Of a DNA stretch of 64,000 nucleotides, positions 36,656 through 45,675 are shown piece after piece. Position numbers and translations under genes: made by a program. Position 1 is the first letter of the stretch. Each line of letters begins with the position of its first letter. The notes under the pieces were generated by a model, which was given only the letters and a program-made list of their open reading frames with translations, searched no databases and had not been told where the DNA came from. The stretch is from Paenibacillus sp. LS1. Lineage in GTDB: Bacteria > Bacillota > Bacilli > Paenibacillales > Paenibacillaceae. Where the stretch lies: assembly GCF_026013365.1 (NCBI RefSeq), contig NZ_JAPDOE010000010.1:1-64000 (forward strand), written 5' to 3'.

Positions 36656-37420
36656 ATGGCGGAACAAGCTACAGCCAACAAAACCGTCAAGTTTATCATC
36701 ACCCGTCAGGACAGCCCGGAGTCATCTTCGTACAACGAAGAATTTGAGCTTCCGTACCGTCCCAACATGAACGTGATCAGCGCCCTGATGGAGATTCAGC
36801 GTAACCCGGTTAATACAGATGGCAAATCCATTGCTCCCGTGTGCTGGGATTCTAACTGTCTCGAAGAAGTCTGCGGTGCCTGCTCCATGGTCATCAACGG
36901 CAAGCCACGTCAAGCGTGTGCAGCCCTGATCGACAAGCTGGAACAGCCTGTTCGCATCGAACCAATGAAGACATTCCCGGTGGTACGTGACCTGGTCATC
37001 GACCGTACTCGGATGTTTAGCGCCCTGAAACGCGTAAAAGCATGGATTCCGATCGATGGTACCTATGACCTCGGTCCAGGTCCACGGATGCCTGAGAAGA
37101 AGCGTCAGTGGGCATATGAGCTGTCCAAATGCATGACATGTGGTGTATGTCTGGAAGCATGCCCGAACGTCAATGAGAAAACAGACTTTATTGGTCCAGC
37201 AGCGCTTTCCCAAGTGCGCCTGTTCAATGCTCACCCAACAGGGGAGATGAACGCCGACGATCGTCTGGAAGCATTGATGGAAGACGGAGGCATTGAGGGC
37301 TGTGGTAACTCACAGAACTGTGTGCAATCCTGTCCAAAAGGCATTCCATTGACAACCTCCATTGCGGAAATGAACAAACAAACGACCAAGCATATGTTCA
37401 AACGCTGGTTGGGTGTATAA
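36656..37420 (+). CDS. sdhB: Succinate dehydrogenase iron-sulfur subunit
   Basis: Electron-transfer subunit of complex II, 254 residues. The 2Fe-2S ligands lie in SNCLEEVCGACSMVINGK plus the Cys of RQACAAL. The 4Fe-4S ligands are in CMTCGVCLEACP, and the 3Fe-4S/4Fe-4S ligands in CGNSQNCVQSCPKGIP. The chosen ATG has AGAGGAGGGG upstream. It is the last gene of the operon and is followed by a terminator. The long structured leader makes its expression separable from sdhCA. Confidence 0.96.
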   Translation: MAEQATANKTVKFIITRQDSPESSSYNEEFELPYRPNMNVISALMEIQRNPVNTDGKSIAPVCWDSNCLEEVCGACSMVINGKPRQACAALIDKLEQPVRIEPMKTFPVVRDLVIDRTRMFSALKRVKAWIPIDGTYDLGPGPRMPEKKRQWAYELSKCMTCGVCLEACPNVNEKTDFIGPAALSQVRLFNAHPTGEMNADDRLEALMEDGGIEGCGNSQNCVQSCPKGIPLTTSIAEMNKQTTKHMFKRWLGV

Positions 37421-37462
37421 TCTCGTCATAACCTGTGCAGAAGTGTAATCTGCAACTTAGAA

Positions 37463-37511
37463 GAAGTCGTGATCCCGTGCAGCAACATGCCGGAGATCCC
37501 GGCTTCTTTTT
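37463..37511 (+). terminator. Terminator of the sdh operon
   Basis: GAAG-CG-GATC pairs with GATC-CG-CTTC with single mismatches between blocks, followed by TTTTTA. Confidence 0.7.
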
Positions 37512-37595
37512 ATGAAGAAGCAGAGGAACCGGGCTACCCATGCAGAATATGATATACTAAGGGGATGGATTAAGAGCGTAGAAGGAGGGGGAAAT

Positions 37596-38570
37596 ATGGC
37601 AGAGACACCGCGTCAGGGCAGCAACAACTCGCCGTCCCAGCGCTCGCACAAAGCACCAGGTGTAGAAGAGTCTGTGTTTCCTGGGGAAGAAAAGGATCAT
37701 GATCCCTCTCGTCGAAGTTTCTTATTGCGCATGGTTTTGATGACGGCGGGTGCCAGTTTGCTCACAGGAGGTTATGCCTGGCTTTGGGAGCCGCGTCGTC
37801 TGGAAATCAAGCAAGTGGAGCTGAAACTGCCGAAGTTTCCGAAGGCATTTGACGGATTGCGTGTCGTTCAGTTCAGCGATGCTCATCTTGGTTTTCATAC
37901 CGGGGTGAAAGAGATGAAGAAGCTGGCAGCGACGATTGAAGAGCAGCAACCGGACCTGATCTGTTTTACCGGGGACATCGTCGAGAGGGAAGCAGAGCCG
38001 ATGCGTGAATGTATTCCGGTATTGGCCTCCATGCAAGCGAAGTATGGCAAGTTTGCGGTTTTGGGGAATCATGATTATCGGAGCGGGCAGCAAAATGAAG
38101 TGGCAACGATGTTCCGTGAAGCCGGATTCACTTTGTTACGGAACGAACATGTGGTGATAGAACAAGGAGGCGAACGTCTGGCCATAGCTGGTCTGGATGA
38201 CGCACTTACAGGCAGGCCGGATCCTGCCCAAGCCATCAAGGGACTGGATCATGATGTGTGGAAATTGCTGCTCATGCATGAACCCGATTATGCCGACATT
38301 GCGACTCCCTATGGTTTCGGACTGCAGCTTTCCGGTCATAGCCATGGTGGACAGGTACGTTTTCCCTGGATCGGGGCACTGACAACTCCGCGAGGATCAC
38401 ACAAGTATGTTCAGGGGTTGTATTACACGGATGTCCAGGGGGTATATTATTCCACCCAGACGCAGATGCCCGTGTATGTGAATCGTGGTTTTGGCATGAC
38501 CCAATTGCCCATTCGTTTTCTGTGCAGACCCGAATTAACGGTGTTTGAGCTTAAAGGATTAACCACATAA
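37596..38570 (+). CDS. YkuE-like metallophosphoesterase with Tat-type signal
   Basis: Calcineurin-like phosphoesterase of 324 residues. Metal ligands are in FSDAHLGF, TGDIVE, GNHDYRSG and LSGHSHGGQ. The N-terminal 50 residues are polar, then SRRSFLLRMVLMTAGASLL forms a twin-arginine signal followed by a hydrophobic stretch, which fits YkuE, a known Tat substrate of Bacillus. It would act outside the membrane. The ATG with AAGGAGGGGG just upstream was preferred to an earlier in-frame start. The substrate is not known from sequence. Confidence 0.88.
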   Translation: MAETPRQGSNNSPSQRSHKAPGVEESVFPGEEKDHDPSRRSFLLRMVLMTAGASLLTGGYAWLWEPRRLEIKQVELKLPKFPKAFDGLRVVQFSDAHLGFHTGVKEMKKLAATIEEQQPDLICFTGDIVEREAEPMRECIPVLASMQAKYGKFAVLGNHDYRSGQQNEVATMFREAGFTLLRNEHVVIEQGGERLAIAGLDDALTGRPDPAQAIKGLDHDVWKLLLMHEPDYADIATPYGFGLQLSGHSHGGQVRFPWIGALTTPRGSHKYVQGLYYTDVQGVYYSTQTQMPVYVNRGFGMTQLPIRFLCRPELTVFELKGLTT

Positions 38571-38628
38571 AAGGAATATAAGATGAACGCAAAACATAAA
38601 GGATTCAACATGAATGGAGGTTATCCAG

Positions 38629-39360
38629 ATGGAACGAATTGCGATTGTATCCGACATTCATGGCAACATGACTGCCTGGGAAGCAGTGCTAAAAGATATC
38701 CGAAGTCGTGGCGTGGAGCGAATCTTTTGTCTTGGTGACCTCGTTGGCAAGGGACCAGAACCGGTACAGGTTGTCGATCAGGTGAGAGCGGCGTGCGAAC
38801 TTGTCATCCGCGGTAATTGGGATGAGCTGGTTGCGGTTAACCAGGACAACGAGAATTTTACATGGCAAGCAGAACGGCTGGGTGAGGAACGATTGGCATA
38901 CTTGGCGAGTCTACCTTTCAGTCATCAGTTTCAGCTGAGTGGTCGCACCATCCGCCTGGTTCATGCTTCACCTCAAAGTGTATACCATCGTGTACAGCCT
39001 TGGGATGAGCTGGAAAAGAGGTTAGCAATGTTTGATCCTCCGGCTGATGAGCCTGACCAAGGTATAGCAGATGTCGTAGGTTATGGTGATGTGCATAACG
39101 CATACTTGCAGTATATGAATGGCAAATTACTGTTTAATGCAGGAAGTGTTGGTAATCCGCTCGATCTTCCTCAAGCGTCCTACTGTATTCTAGAGGGTGA
39201 AGATAGCAACGATAGTAATACTCCGTTCAATGTTCAATTTGTGCGGGTACCTTATGATATTGAGCAAGAAGTAAATGCTGCACAGTCGGCGAATGTTCCT
39301 GCATTGGATTTTTACATCCGTGAGATTCGTACGGGGATCTATCGCGGGTTGCAGGAGTAG
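38629..39360 (+). CDS. Cytoplasmic metallophosphoesterase
   Basis: Calcineurin-like phosphatase of 243 residues with motifs ERIAIVSDIHGN, CLGDLVGKGP, RGNWDE and YGDVHNAY. NAGSVGNPLD near the C-terminus is typical of the YfcE/MJ0936-like and YvnB-unrelated small phosphodiesterase group. No signal or membrane segment is present. The ATG was chosen with GGAGG 8 nt upstream; an ATG five codons earlier overlaps this site. The target is unknown. Confidence 0.85.
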   Translation: MERIAIVSDIHGNMTAWEAVLKDIRSRGVERIFCLGDLVGKGPEPVQVVDQVRAACELVIRGNWDELVAVNQDNENFTWQAERLGEERLAYLASLPFSHQFQLSGRTIRLVHASPQSVYHRVQPWDELEKRLAMFDPPADEPDQGIADVVGYGDVHNAYLQYMNGKLLFNAGSVGNPLDLPQASYCILEGEDSNDSNTPFNVQFVRVPYDIEQEVNAAQSANVPALDFYIREIRTGIYRGLQE

Positions 39361-39529
39361 TCAGCACCCGAACCATAAGCGTTAGGAATTGAATGATGCA
39401 ATAGGTTAAATACTAAAATGCGAATACTAAACTTCGTGGATCAGTTCAAAATGGTATTACGCCGGATCACCTTCAGAGCATGCTTGTCTTACCGGACTAG
39501 AGCCCGTTTAGGCAAAAGGAGCGATTGTC

Positions 39530-40162
39530 ATGCTTACCCGAAAAATGCTGGTTCAAGGTCTGCCTGCTTTGTGGACAGAGCGTCTTGTCCTGCGATCATT
39601 GCGTCAAAGTGATTACAGCACATTATCGGAACTCTTTTCCGATCCTCAGGTCATCCGATATGTGAATAGGGGAAGCCAGCCCACACCGATCAGGGCTAGA
39701 CGGTTATTGAACCAGATACGGAGCAGCAGCGCCAAGCTGGATTCGTTACATTATGGGATCTGCTGGAGAGGCAAAGAACAGGTCATTGGGATCACGTCAT
39801 TCCAGCACTGGAATGATCAGAATGGCACGGCACAGATTGGTTATATCCTGAACAGATCCTGTTGGGGCATGGGGGTGGCTACCGAGGCGGTACAGCGGCT
39901 GCTGCAGTTTGGATTTGCCGATCTTCATCTACGGAGGGTTGAGGCCCGTTGTTATGAGGCTAATGTATCTTCCGAACGAGTGCTAAGTAAAATAGGGATG
40001 TCCTACGAGAGGAGTCTCCCCTCGTTCGCCCTACATGATGAGGATGACGAGACATCAGAATCCCTGATGGATGTCAAAGTGTACAGCATGTACCGGGAAC
40101 AATACGTACGCCCGCTTCAGGAGAAAGACTTGCAAACCCTGGTATCTGACAAGCCGCAATGA
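39530..40162 (+). CDS. GNAT acetyltransferase, RimJ/RimL type
   Basis: Protein of 210 residues. The N-terminal TERLVLRSLRQSDYSTL and the acetyl-CoA region IGYILNRSCWGMGVATEAVQ followed by RRVEARCYEANVSSERVL are the family hallmarks. Relatives acetylate the N-terminal amino group of ribosomal or other proteins, or small molecules. AAAAGGAG lies 8-9 nt before the ATG. The C-terminal 35 residues are acidic then variable. Confidence 0.88.
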   Translation: MLTRKMLVQGLPALWTERLVLRSLRQSDYSTLSELFSDPQVIRYVNRGSQPTPIRARRLLNQIRSSSAKLDSLHYGICWRGKEQVIGITSFQHWNDQNGTAQIGYILNRSCWGMGVATEAVQRLLQFGFADLHLRRVEARCYEANVSSERVLSKIGMSYERSLPSFALHDEDDETSESLMDVKVYSMYREQYVRPLQEKDLQTLVSDKPQ

Positions 40163-40304
40163 CATAGAGTAAGAGTAGTCGAACGTGAATGAATCGAACT
40201 TCAATCATTTGTTACACAATTGAAATATAGCTGCAATTGAACTCTAACAGACAAGGGGTAAACTTATCTCATGACCCCCTTTTTGATAATAGATAATGCT
40301 GTTG

Positions 40305-40331
40305 GGACCCGCGAGAGCGGGTTCATTTTTT
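40305..40331 (+). terminator. Terminator after the acetyltransferase gene
   Basis: GACCCGC/GCGGGTTC around GAGA, followed by a run of eight T. It lies 143 bp after the stop; the intervening stretch holds nothing I recognise. Confidence 0.85.
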
Positions 40332-40336
40332 TTGAA

Positions 40337-40498
40337 TTTTTACACAGGCACTCCGATGACAGAATAACCCTCCGATCGCTGTTATCCCCAGATTTTTTGA
40401 TTCCCTTTTGAAAAGGGGCAAATCCGGGGATAAAGGCGACCGCTCCGCTTCTTCAAGTTATTTCTGTCCTCTCCGTTATCGTGCAAAATATAGTTGTA
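40337..40498 (-). repeat. Dispersed structured element, copy 5 (inverted)
   Basis: Fifth copy, on the opposite strand, enclosed between two terminators of converging genes. Read on the minus strand it has GACAGAAaTAAC against GTTATTCTGTC, ATCCCCGGATTT against AAATCTGGGGAT, and CCCCTTTT against AAAAGGG. Its outer arms are short (TTTTGCAC against GTGTAAAA, with one mismatch). It is the only copy with no start codon downstream. Confidence 0.88.
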
Positions 40499-40517
40499 TT
40501 TCTTTATATAGGACACT

Positions 40518-40563
40518 ACAAAGCCCCCCACAGCGTAAACAAGCGCGCTGTGGGGGGCTTTGT
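40518..40563. terminator. Strong GC-rich hairpin between converging genes
   Basis: An 18-bp perfect stem (ACAAAGCCCCCCACAGCG and its complement) with a 10-nt loop. It starts 13 nt from the stop of the leftward phosphatase gene and probably ends it. Confidence 0.85.
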
Positions 40564-40575
40564 GTTTGCTCTATT

Positions 40576-41385
40576 TTACAGTGATACAATCTGCATCTGT
40601 TTCTGCTTGAAGTACACCCAGTCGGTGAATCCAATCTCCTTGAGGCGTGTACGAACGTCATCCAGCTCGTCTGCAACCCGCTGCGGTTTATGAGCATCCG
40701 ACCCGAATGTCACCTTCACTCCATAATGATGGGCTCGTTCCAGAATGGCATCTGACGGGTACCATCCACCGCTGAGTTTGGTTTTACCTGAAGTGTTAAT
40801 TTCGATGGCTACGTTGGATTCTGCAATGACCTGCAACGTTTCATCAATGGCCTGATCAGCGATAATTTCGGAGAAGGGTGGATAATTTCCTTTCATCGCA
40901 TCAATATGTCCAAGGATCTGGAACATACCACTGCGAGCCGATTGCCGGATCAATGAATAATAGCTTTCTTTTACTTCAACTTTGCGATCATTGCTTAGTC
41001 CATTCCACCGGGTTTTGTTGAAGATGCTTACATCCTCGGTATGATGAACCGAACCAATAATATAGTCAAAAGGATACTGTCCCAGCGTGGTACGGTACAA
41101 TTCCGCATGAGTAGGGAAGTAGTCAGATTCAATGCCGAGCAGCACATCGATTTTACCAGCGTATTCTTCTTTCAGAGCAAGGACTTCTTTCACATAATGC
41201 TGTAATTCCGACTTACCCATTGCGATCCGGGGAAATGCCTGCTCAAGCTCACTGCCAAAGTATGGCGTATGATCCGAGATACCGATGGCCTGAAGTCCTG
41301 CCTCAATACCTGCCTCTATATAATCGCGGATGTTGCCGTCTGCGTGACCACAACGAAAATGATGTGTATGAAGATCGAATTTCAT
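40576..41385 (-). CDS. hisJ: PHP-domain histidinol-phosphatase, HisJ type
   Basis: Metal-dependent phosphatase of 269 residues; in histidine synthesis it removes phosphate from histidinol phosphate. The PHP motifs are KFDLHTHHFRCGHA, ISDHTPYF, GIESDYFP, GSVHHTEDV, GHIDAMK and TFGSDAHKP, which supply the trinuclear metal site. AAGGA lies upstream of the chosen ATG; an earlier in-frame ATG seven codons upstream precedes it. No other his gene is near. PHP phosphatases can have other substrates, so the step is probable rather than certain. Confidence 0.88.
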   Translation of the reverse strand: MKFDLHTHHFRCGHADGNIRDYIEAGIEAGLQAIGISDHTPYFGSELEQAFPRIAMGKSELQHYVKEVLALKEEYAGKIDVLLGIESDYFPTHAELYRTTLGQYPFDYIIGSVHHTEDVSIFNKTRWNGLSNDRKVEVKESYYSLIRQSARSGMFQILGHIDAMKGNYPPFSEIIADQAIDETLQVIAESNVAIEINTSGKTKLSGGWYPSDAILERAHHYGVKVTFGSDAHKPQRVADELDDVRTRLKEIGFTDWVYFKQKQMQIVSL

Positions 41386-41415
41386 ATGGAATCCTTCCTT
41401 TCTCATGGCTCGTTG

Positions 41416-42318
41416 TCATTCTGAACTGATGAATTGGGTTTCCGGCATGCCTTTGAGGTCACTTATGAATTGCTGCATTGCTGAGTTGAGGTACCGACTG
41501 GACTTATAAATCACACCAACAGGGTGACTGACCTCCAGCTCACTTAAGGGTATCATTCGCAGTGTACCTTGACGCAACTCATGGGCAACCGATTGTTTGG
41601 ATATGACAGCTGCTCCGAGATCAATCTCGACCATCCGTTTCACTTCCTCACTGCTCGACAACTCCATCACAATATTGGGTTCAATATTATGTTTCTTGAA
41701 GATGGTTTCCGTAAACCGGCGTCCTACGGTATCCGGGGACAGTAGGATCAATGGTGTACTGCGGAGCACATCCACGGCAGCATGTTTTTTCTTCGCCAGC
41801 GGATGGGAAGGAGATACCACGAGTTCGAATGTGTCATAGTACAGCACAGAGGTATTCAGGTTGGGATTGCGCTCCGTGAGATAACCGATACCAATATCAA
41901 CCAGACCATTTTCGACCTGAGTATAGATCTGTGATGAAGGCAGGGATTGAATACTGGTTTTGATCAGTGGGAATTGATCTTGGAAATAGGATAACACCCT
42001 TGGCAAGATCTGAATAGCAATGGAAGTCGTTGTACCCAGCACGATACGTCCTTGTGGGGTTTCATCGAGATCGGACAATTTTTGTTTCAACTCGTCGACG
42101 ATGTCGAGCATCCGTTCAGCATGCTCCAGAAATACCTGTCCGCGGTCTGTCAGGGTGACGGGTTGGTTGCGATCCACAAGAACGGTGCTGAATTCATCCT
42201 CAAGACTTTTGATCTGTGCCGAGACGGCAGGCTGGGTCAGGTTCAGAAGTTCTCCCGCTTTGCGGAAGCTCATCGTTTTGGAAATGGTAATAAGTGTCTC
42301 CAGTTGGCTTATGTTCAT
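41416..42318 (-). CDS. LysR-family transcriptional regulator
   Basis: Regulator of 300 residues: winged helix-turn-helix at the N-terminus (MSFRKAGELLNLTQPAVSAQI) and an effector domain from about residue 90 (GRIVLGTTTSIAIQILP). AAGGAGGTC lies just upstream of the ATG. It is followed at 30 nt by the HisJ-type gene on the same strand, and divergent from cheX. The closest named relatives by pattern are CysL/CbbR-like, but the effector cannot be inferred. Confidence 0.87.
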   Translation of the reverse strand: MNISQLETLITISKTMSFRKAGELLNLTQPAVSAQIKSLEDEFSTVLVDRNQPVTLTDRGQVFLEHAERMLDIVDELKQKLSDLDETPQGRIVLGTTTSIAIQILPRVLSYFQDQFPLIKTSIQSLPSSQIYTQVENGLVDIGIGYLTERNPNLNTSVLYYDTFELVVSPSHPLAKKKHAAVDVLRSTPLILLSPDTVGRRFTETIFKKHNIEPNIVMELSSSEEVKRMVEIDLGAAVISKQSVAHELRQGTLRMIPLSELEVSHPVGVIYKSSRYLNSAMQQFISDLKGMPETQFISSE

Positions 42319-42775
42319 AGGTGACCTCCTTGCAGGCAAAGTATCTTGATTATGTAGTGTTTGGTGCGATGAAATCCCGTAACTGGTTATTGTTCCGTTA
42401 TCTTAAATTATAGGTGATTCAGGACAGCAGAGCAATGAAGGTGATTGTCGGGATGAAAAGTAGTTCAAGAGACTGTGAAAAAAACGCGAATGCAAGAATT
42501 TGATTTTTTTAACAGTTGTGAGAAAACAGTCATAAAGTCCTAAATGCCTTTTGCCACCTACAATGATCGAAAAGCTTTCTGCAAAAGAAGTGAAAAGCTC
42601 CGTTTATTCGCTAGAATCAGCTATAAACATTTGCCCCACGGATGACGATAAATTATAGTACACATGGTTTAACGAATTCTTAATGAATTCTTGTACGTGA
42701 TAAAGTATAATAAATTTATTGAATATGGGACTTTTGGTGTGTGACCAATAACCCAGTGTGAGGGGGACATAGACA
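42319..42775. other. Intergenic region between LysR gene and cheX
   Basis: About 457 AT-rich bases. A perfect TATAAT lies at 42706-42711, 65 nt before cheX, without a well-spaced -35 box. I see no repeat, RNA structure or convincing open frame; frames antisense to cheX run in from the right but lack ribosome sites. Confidence 0.5.
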
Positions 42776-43234
42776 GTGAAAGCGGAAGTGATTAATCCTT
42801 TCCTGGAATCGGCACGGAACGTATTCGAACAGCTCATCCAGGTTTCGCCTTCCACCGGGAGTCTTGGCGTGAAGAATGTAGAGTACATTGCAGACCATGT
42901 CTGGATCGTGATCGGAATGACCGGACAACTTAGCGGAAACATTGTATTTGGAATCAACGAACAAGTTGCACTGAAAATTGTATCTGCGATGATGGGCGGA
43001 TTCGTTATCACAGAAATGGATGAAATGAGCAAAAGTGCTATTTCGGAACTCGGTAATATGATCAGTGGTAATGCCAGTACGATTCTGTCGAACCAAGGTG
43101 TTGTGGTCGATATTACACCTCCACAAGTGATGAAATCCGAACATCTGACTACATTTAGTGCAACGAAAGCACTGAGTATTCCTTTGCTGATGGACGGCAT
43201 TGGTGAGATGGATATTCAGGTCATGATCTCGTAG
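42776..43234 (+). CDS. cheX: CheX-like chemotaxis phosphatase
   Basis: Protein of 152 residues of the CheC/CheX/FliY phosphatase family, expected to dephosphorylate CheY-P. The catalytic helix motif E-x2-N is visible in SELGNMISGNAS. The chain has the paired alpha/beta layout with a central GMTGQLSGNIVFG strand region. The start is GTG with AGGGGGAC 8 nt upstream. No other chemotaxis gene is near, so it is an orphan here and could equally act on another receiver protein. Confidence 0.85.
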   Translation: MKAEVINPFLESARNVFEQLIQVSPSTGSLGVKNVEYIADHVWIVIGMTGQLSGNIVFGINEQVALKIVSAMMGGFVITEMDEMSKSAISELGNMISGNASTILSNQGVVVDITPPQVMKSEHLTTFSATKALSIPLLMDGIGEMDIQVMIS

Positions 43235-43290
43235 AATAGAACCATACGCCTCAAAAGGCAATATGTGTTCAATACGGGAGGACATCACGG

Positions 43291-44064
43291 ATGCTGAAAG
43301 ATCAGGTAGTGTTTATCACAGGTGCATCGAGTGGTATCGGTGCGCTGTGTGCGCAGATGCTGATAGAAGAAGGAGCCATCCCGATTCTGGCCGCCCGTTC
43401 GCGGGACAAGCTGGAAGAGATTGGTGCCTCGCTGAAAGGGCAGCATGAATTGCTCACGCTTGATGTTACGGATAGTGAGCAGGTTCAGGCAGCTGTGGAT
43501 GCGATATTGCATAAATACGGACGAATTGACATTTTGCTGAATAACGCGGGTTATGGGAAATTCGCAGCTATGACGGACATGTCTGTACAGGAATTCGATG
43601 AGATGATGGACGTCAATTACATGGGCATTGTCCGCTGTACCAAAGCAGTGCTGCCACAGATGCTGGAACGGGGTAGAGGACAGATTGTGAATGTGGCTTC
43701 CATGGCTGGCAAAATCGGTACAGCCAAATCCGCTTCCTATACGGCTACGAAACATGCTGTTCTCGGATTTAGTAACGCGCTGCGTCAGGAGCTTCGCAAG
43801 ACCGGAGTCCTGGTGACAACGATTAACCCGGGTCCGATTGATACACCATTTTTCCATCGGGCTGACCCGTCTGGCAATTATGTGAATAATGTACGCTGGA
43901 TGATGTTGAAACCGGAAGACGTTGCGGGTCATATGATTCGAGCGATGAAGAAGCGCAAGGAAGAAGTGAATCTGCCAAGACTTGCTTCTGCTGGCATATG
44001 GTTGTACCAGCTATTTCCACGGCTTGCAGACCGATTGTCGCACGGTGTAATGAATCAGAAGTAA
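43291..44064 (+). CDS. Short-chain dehydrogenase/reductase, YqjQ-like
   Basis: NAD(P)-dependent oxidoreductase of 257 residues. The cofactor motif is TGASSGIG, the NNAG motif follows at about 82, and the active site has Ser in VASMAG and Y-x3-K in SYTATKHAV. GGGAGGAC precedes the ATG. The classical fold is complete; the substrate cannot be told. Confidence 0.9.
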   Translation: MLKDQVVFITGASSGIGALCAQMLIEEGAIPILAARSRDKLEEIGASLKGQHELLTLDVTDSEQVQAAVDAILHKYGRIDILLNNAGYGKFAAMTDMSVQEFDEMMDVNYMGIVRCTKAVLPQMLERGRGQIVNVASMAGKIGTAKSASYTATKHAVLGFSNALRQELRKTGVLVTTINPGPIDTPFFHRADPSGNYVNNVRWMMLKPEDVAGHMIRAMKKRKEEVNLPRLASAGIWLYQLFPRLADRLSHGVMNQK

Positions 44065-44097
44065 ACGCAATATTGGGCATCATATACGGGATGAAAG

Positions 44098-44129
44098 AAA
44101 GGCTCCGCCGAGGGGCTTTTCTTTTTTTT
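44098..44129 (+). terminator. Terminator after the dehydrogenase gene
   Basis: AAAGGCTCC pairs with GGGGCTTT (two G-U pairs) around GCCGA and is followed by C and eight T. Confidence 0.82.
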
Positions 44130-44274
44130 GTGTGCAAATGGACAATTCCTGAATAAGATTTGGTCCACGGGCTTTTTTCGCATATAATGAAAGGTAATGT
44201 GATGACAGGCTTCGGTTTTAGTAGGCACAAGCAGGGCTAGCATCAAAATGAATAAATTAAAAGGATGGACATAC

Positions 44275-45648
44275 ATGACGAATCAAACATTTGCTTCAAT
44301 TGGCGTGGAACAGGATCTAGAGGCGGTTTTGGCCAAACATGGCATTAACGAACCTTCACCTGTGCAGGCTCAGACGATCCCGGTTATTTTGGAAGGCCGA
44401 GATGTCGTATCCAAATCCCAGACGGGAACAGGAAAAACGTTGGCGTATTTGCTGCCACTATTACAATCCATCAAAATGGATATCAAAGGTACACAGAAGC
44501 TTATTATTGCACCTACGCAAGAGCTGGCGATGCAAATTGTGCGAGAAGCGCAGCGTTATGCGGAAGAACGCAAGATCGGCGTATTGGGTCTGATTGGTGG
44601 CGCAGCAGCTAAACGTCAGATCGAGAAGCTGCGTGAGCATCCGCAATTGGTTGTGGGTACACCGGGACGACTGAAAGAATTGATTACACTCAAAAAACTG
44701 AAAATGCACAACGTTTCCACCATTGTTATTGATGAAGCGGATCAGGTATTCCAGCTTGGCGGCGTAAGTGACGTGAACTTTGTTCTGAAGAGTGCACTGC
44801 GGGACCGTCAGCTGATTTTCCTCTCAGCAACCATTGATGAGCATACGGCTGAACTTGCGAAGCGTGAGATGAAAGAGCCTGTTCATATCGGAATTGAACC
44901 GGACCGGGCTACGGCTGCGGGCCTTGAGCATTTTTATTTTGTAGAAGAGAACCGCAACAAAATTGACATGCTGCGTCGTCTGGTTAGACAGTACAATCCG
45001 GATCGGGCGATCGTATTTGTGAATGCAACTGAAGATATTGGTGAAGTGGAAGCGAAAATGAATCATCTGGGCTTGTCCGCTGCTGCGCTGTATGGCGATG
45101 CTGACAAAGTGACCCGCAGTAACGTATTGTCTGCCTTCCGTAACGGTAAACTGCAATTGTTGATTGCCAGCGAAGTCGCTGCCAGAGGACTGGATATCGA
45201 AGGATTGCCAATGGTCATTAACTATGACCCTGCATTTGACTCGGAGCACTATGTTCACCGTGCAGGTCGTACAGGCCGGATGGGACGTTCAGGTATTGTT
45301 CTGTCCATTGTGGACGAAACACAGATCTTTATTATGCGTAAATTCGCACGCGAGCTCGGGATTGAACTGCCAGAACGTGTACTCTTTGGCGGTAAAGTAC
45401 TGGAGGCTGATCCGCGTCCGGACACGCGGCCTGAGGGACATTCGTTCTCCAGAAAACCAGGGCAATCCAGAGATCGCAAACCGGGTCAGGGCAGTCGCAA
45501 TGGTGGTACCCGAGCTACAATCTCCAATTCGCGTCCAGCGGGTAGCAAACCAGCTGGCAATACAGGACGCACGGAGCGCGATCAGGATCGTAAAAACAAG
45601 GGAGCACCCAAGTGGAGTAAAGACAAAACGCCACGCTCCGAAGAATAG
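44275..45648 (+). CDS. DEAD-box RNA helicase with basic tail
   Basis: ATP-dependent RNA helicase of 457 residues. Motifs: Q motif PSPVQAQTIP, motif I SQTGTGKT, Ia PTQELAMQ, II VIDEADQ, III SAT, then VAARGLD and HRAGRTGR. The last 80 residues are rich in Arg, Gly, Ser and Lys and resemble the RNA-binding tails of CshA/CshB. The ATG with AAAAGGATGG upstream was preferred to one 27 nt earlier. It likely works in cold-induced mRNA or ribosome remodelling. Confidence 0.92.
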   Translation: MTNQTFASIGVEQDLEAVLAKHGINEPSPVQAQTIPVILEGRDVVSKSQTGTGKTLAYLLPLLQSIKMDIKGTQKLIIAPTQELAMQIVREAQRYAEERKIGVLGLIGGAAAKRQIEKLREHPQLVVGTPGRLKELITLKKLKMHNVSTIVIDEADQVFQLGGVSDVNFVLKSALRDRQLIFLSATIDEHTAELAKREMKEPVHIGIEPDRATAAGLEHFYFVEENRNKIDMLRRLVRQYNPDRAIVFVNATEDIGEVEAKMNHLGLSAAALYGDADKVTRSNVLSAFRNGKLQLLIASEVAARGLDIEGLPMVINYDPAFDSEHYVHRAGRTGRMGRSGIVLSIVDETQIFIMRKFARELGIELPERVLFGGKVLEADPRPDTRPEGHSFSRKPGQSRDRKPGQGSRNGGTRATISNSRPAGSKPAGNTGRTERDQDRKNKGAPKWSKDKTPRSEE

Positions 45649-45675
45649 AATCTGACGAAAGGGGTGCAGGGATAG

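Noticed and set aside
3183..40498. The dispersed element as a conventional transposon-derived MITE
   Set aside because: Outer inverted repeats differ between copies, no target-site duplication was obvious and no transposase lies in the window. A MITE origin long ago is not excluded.
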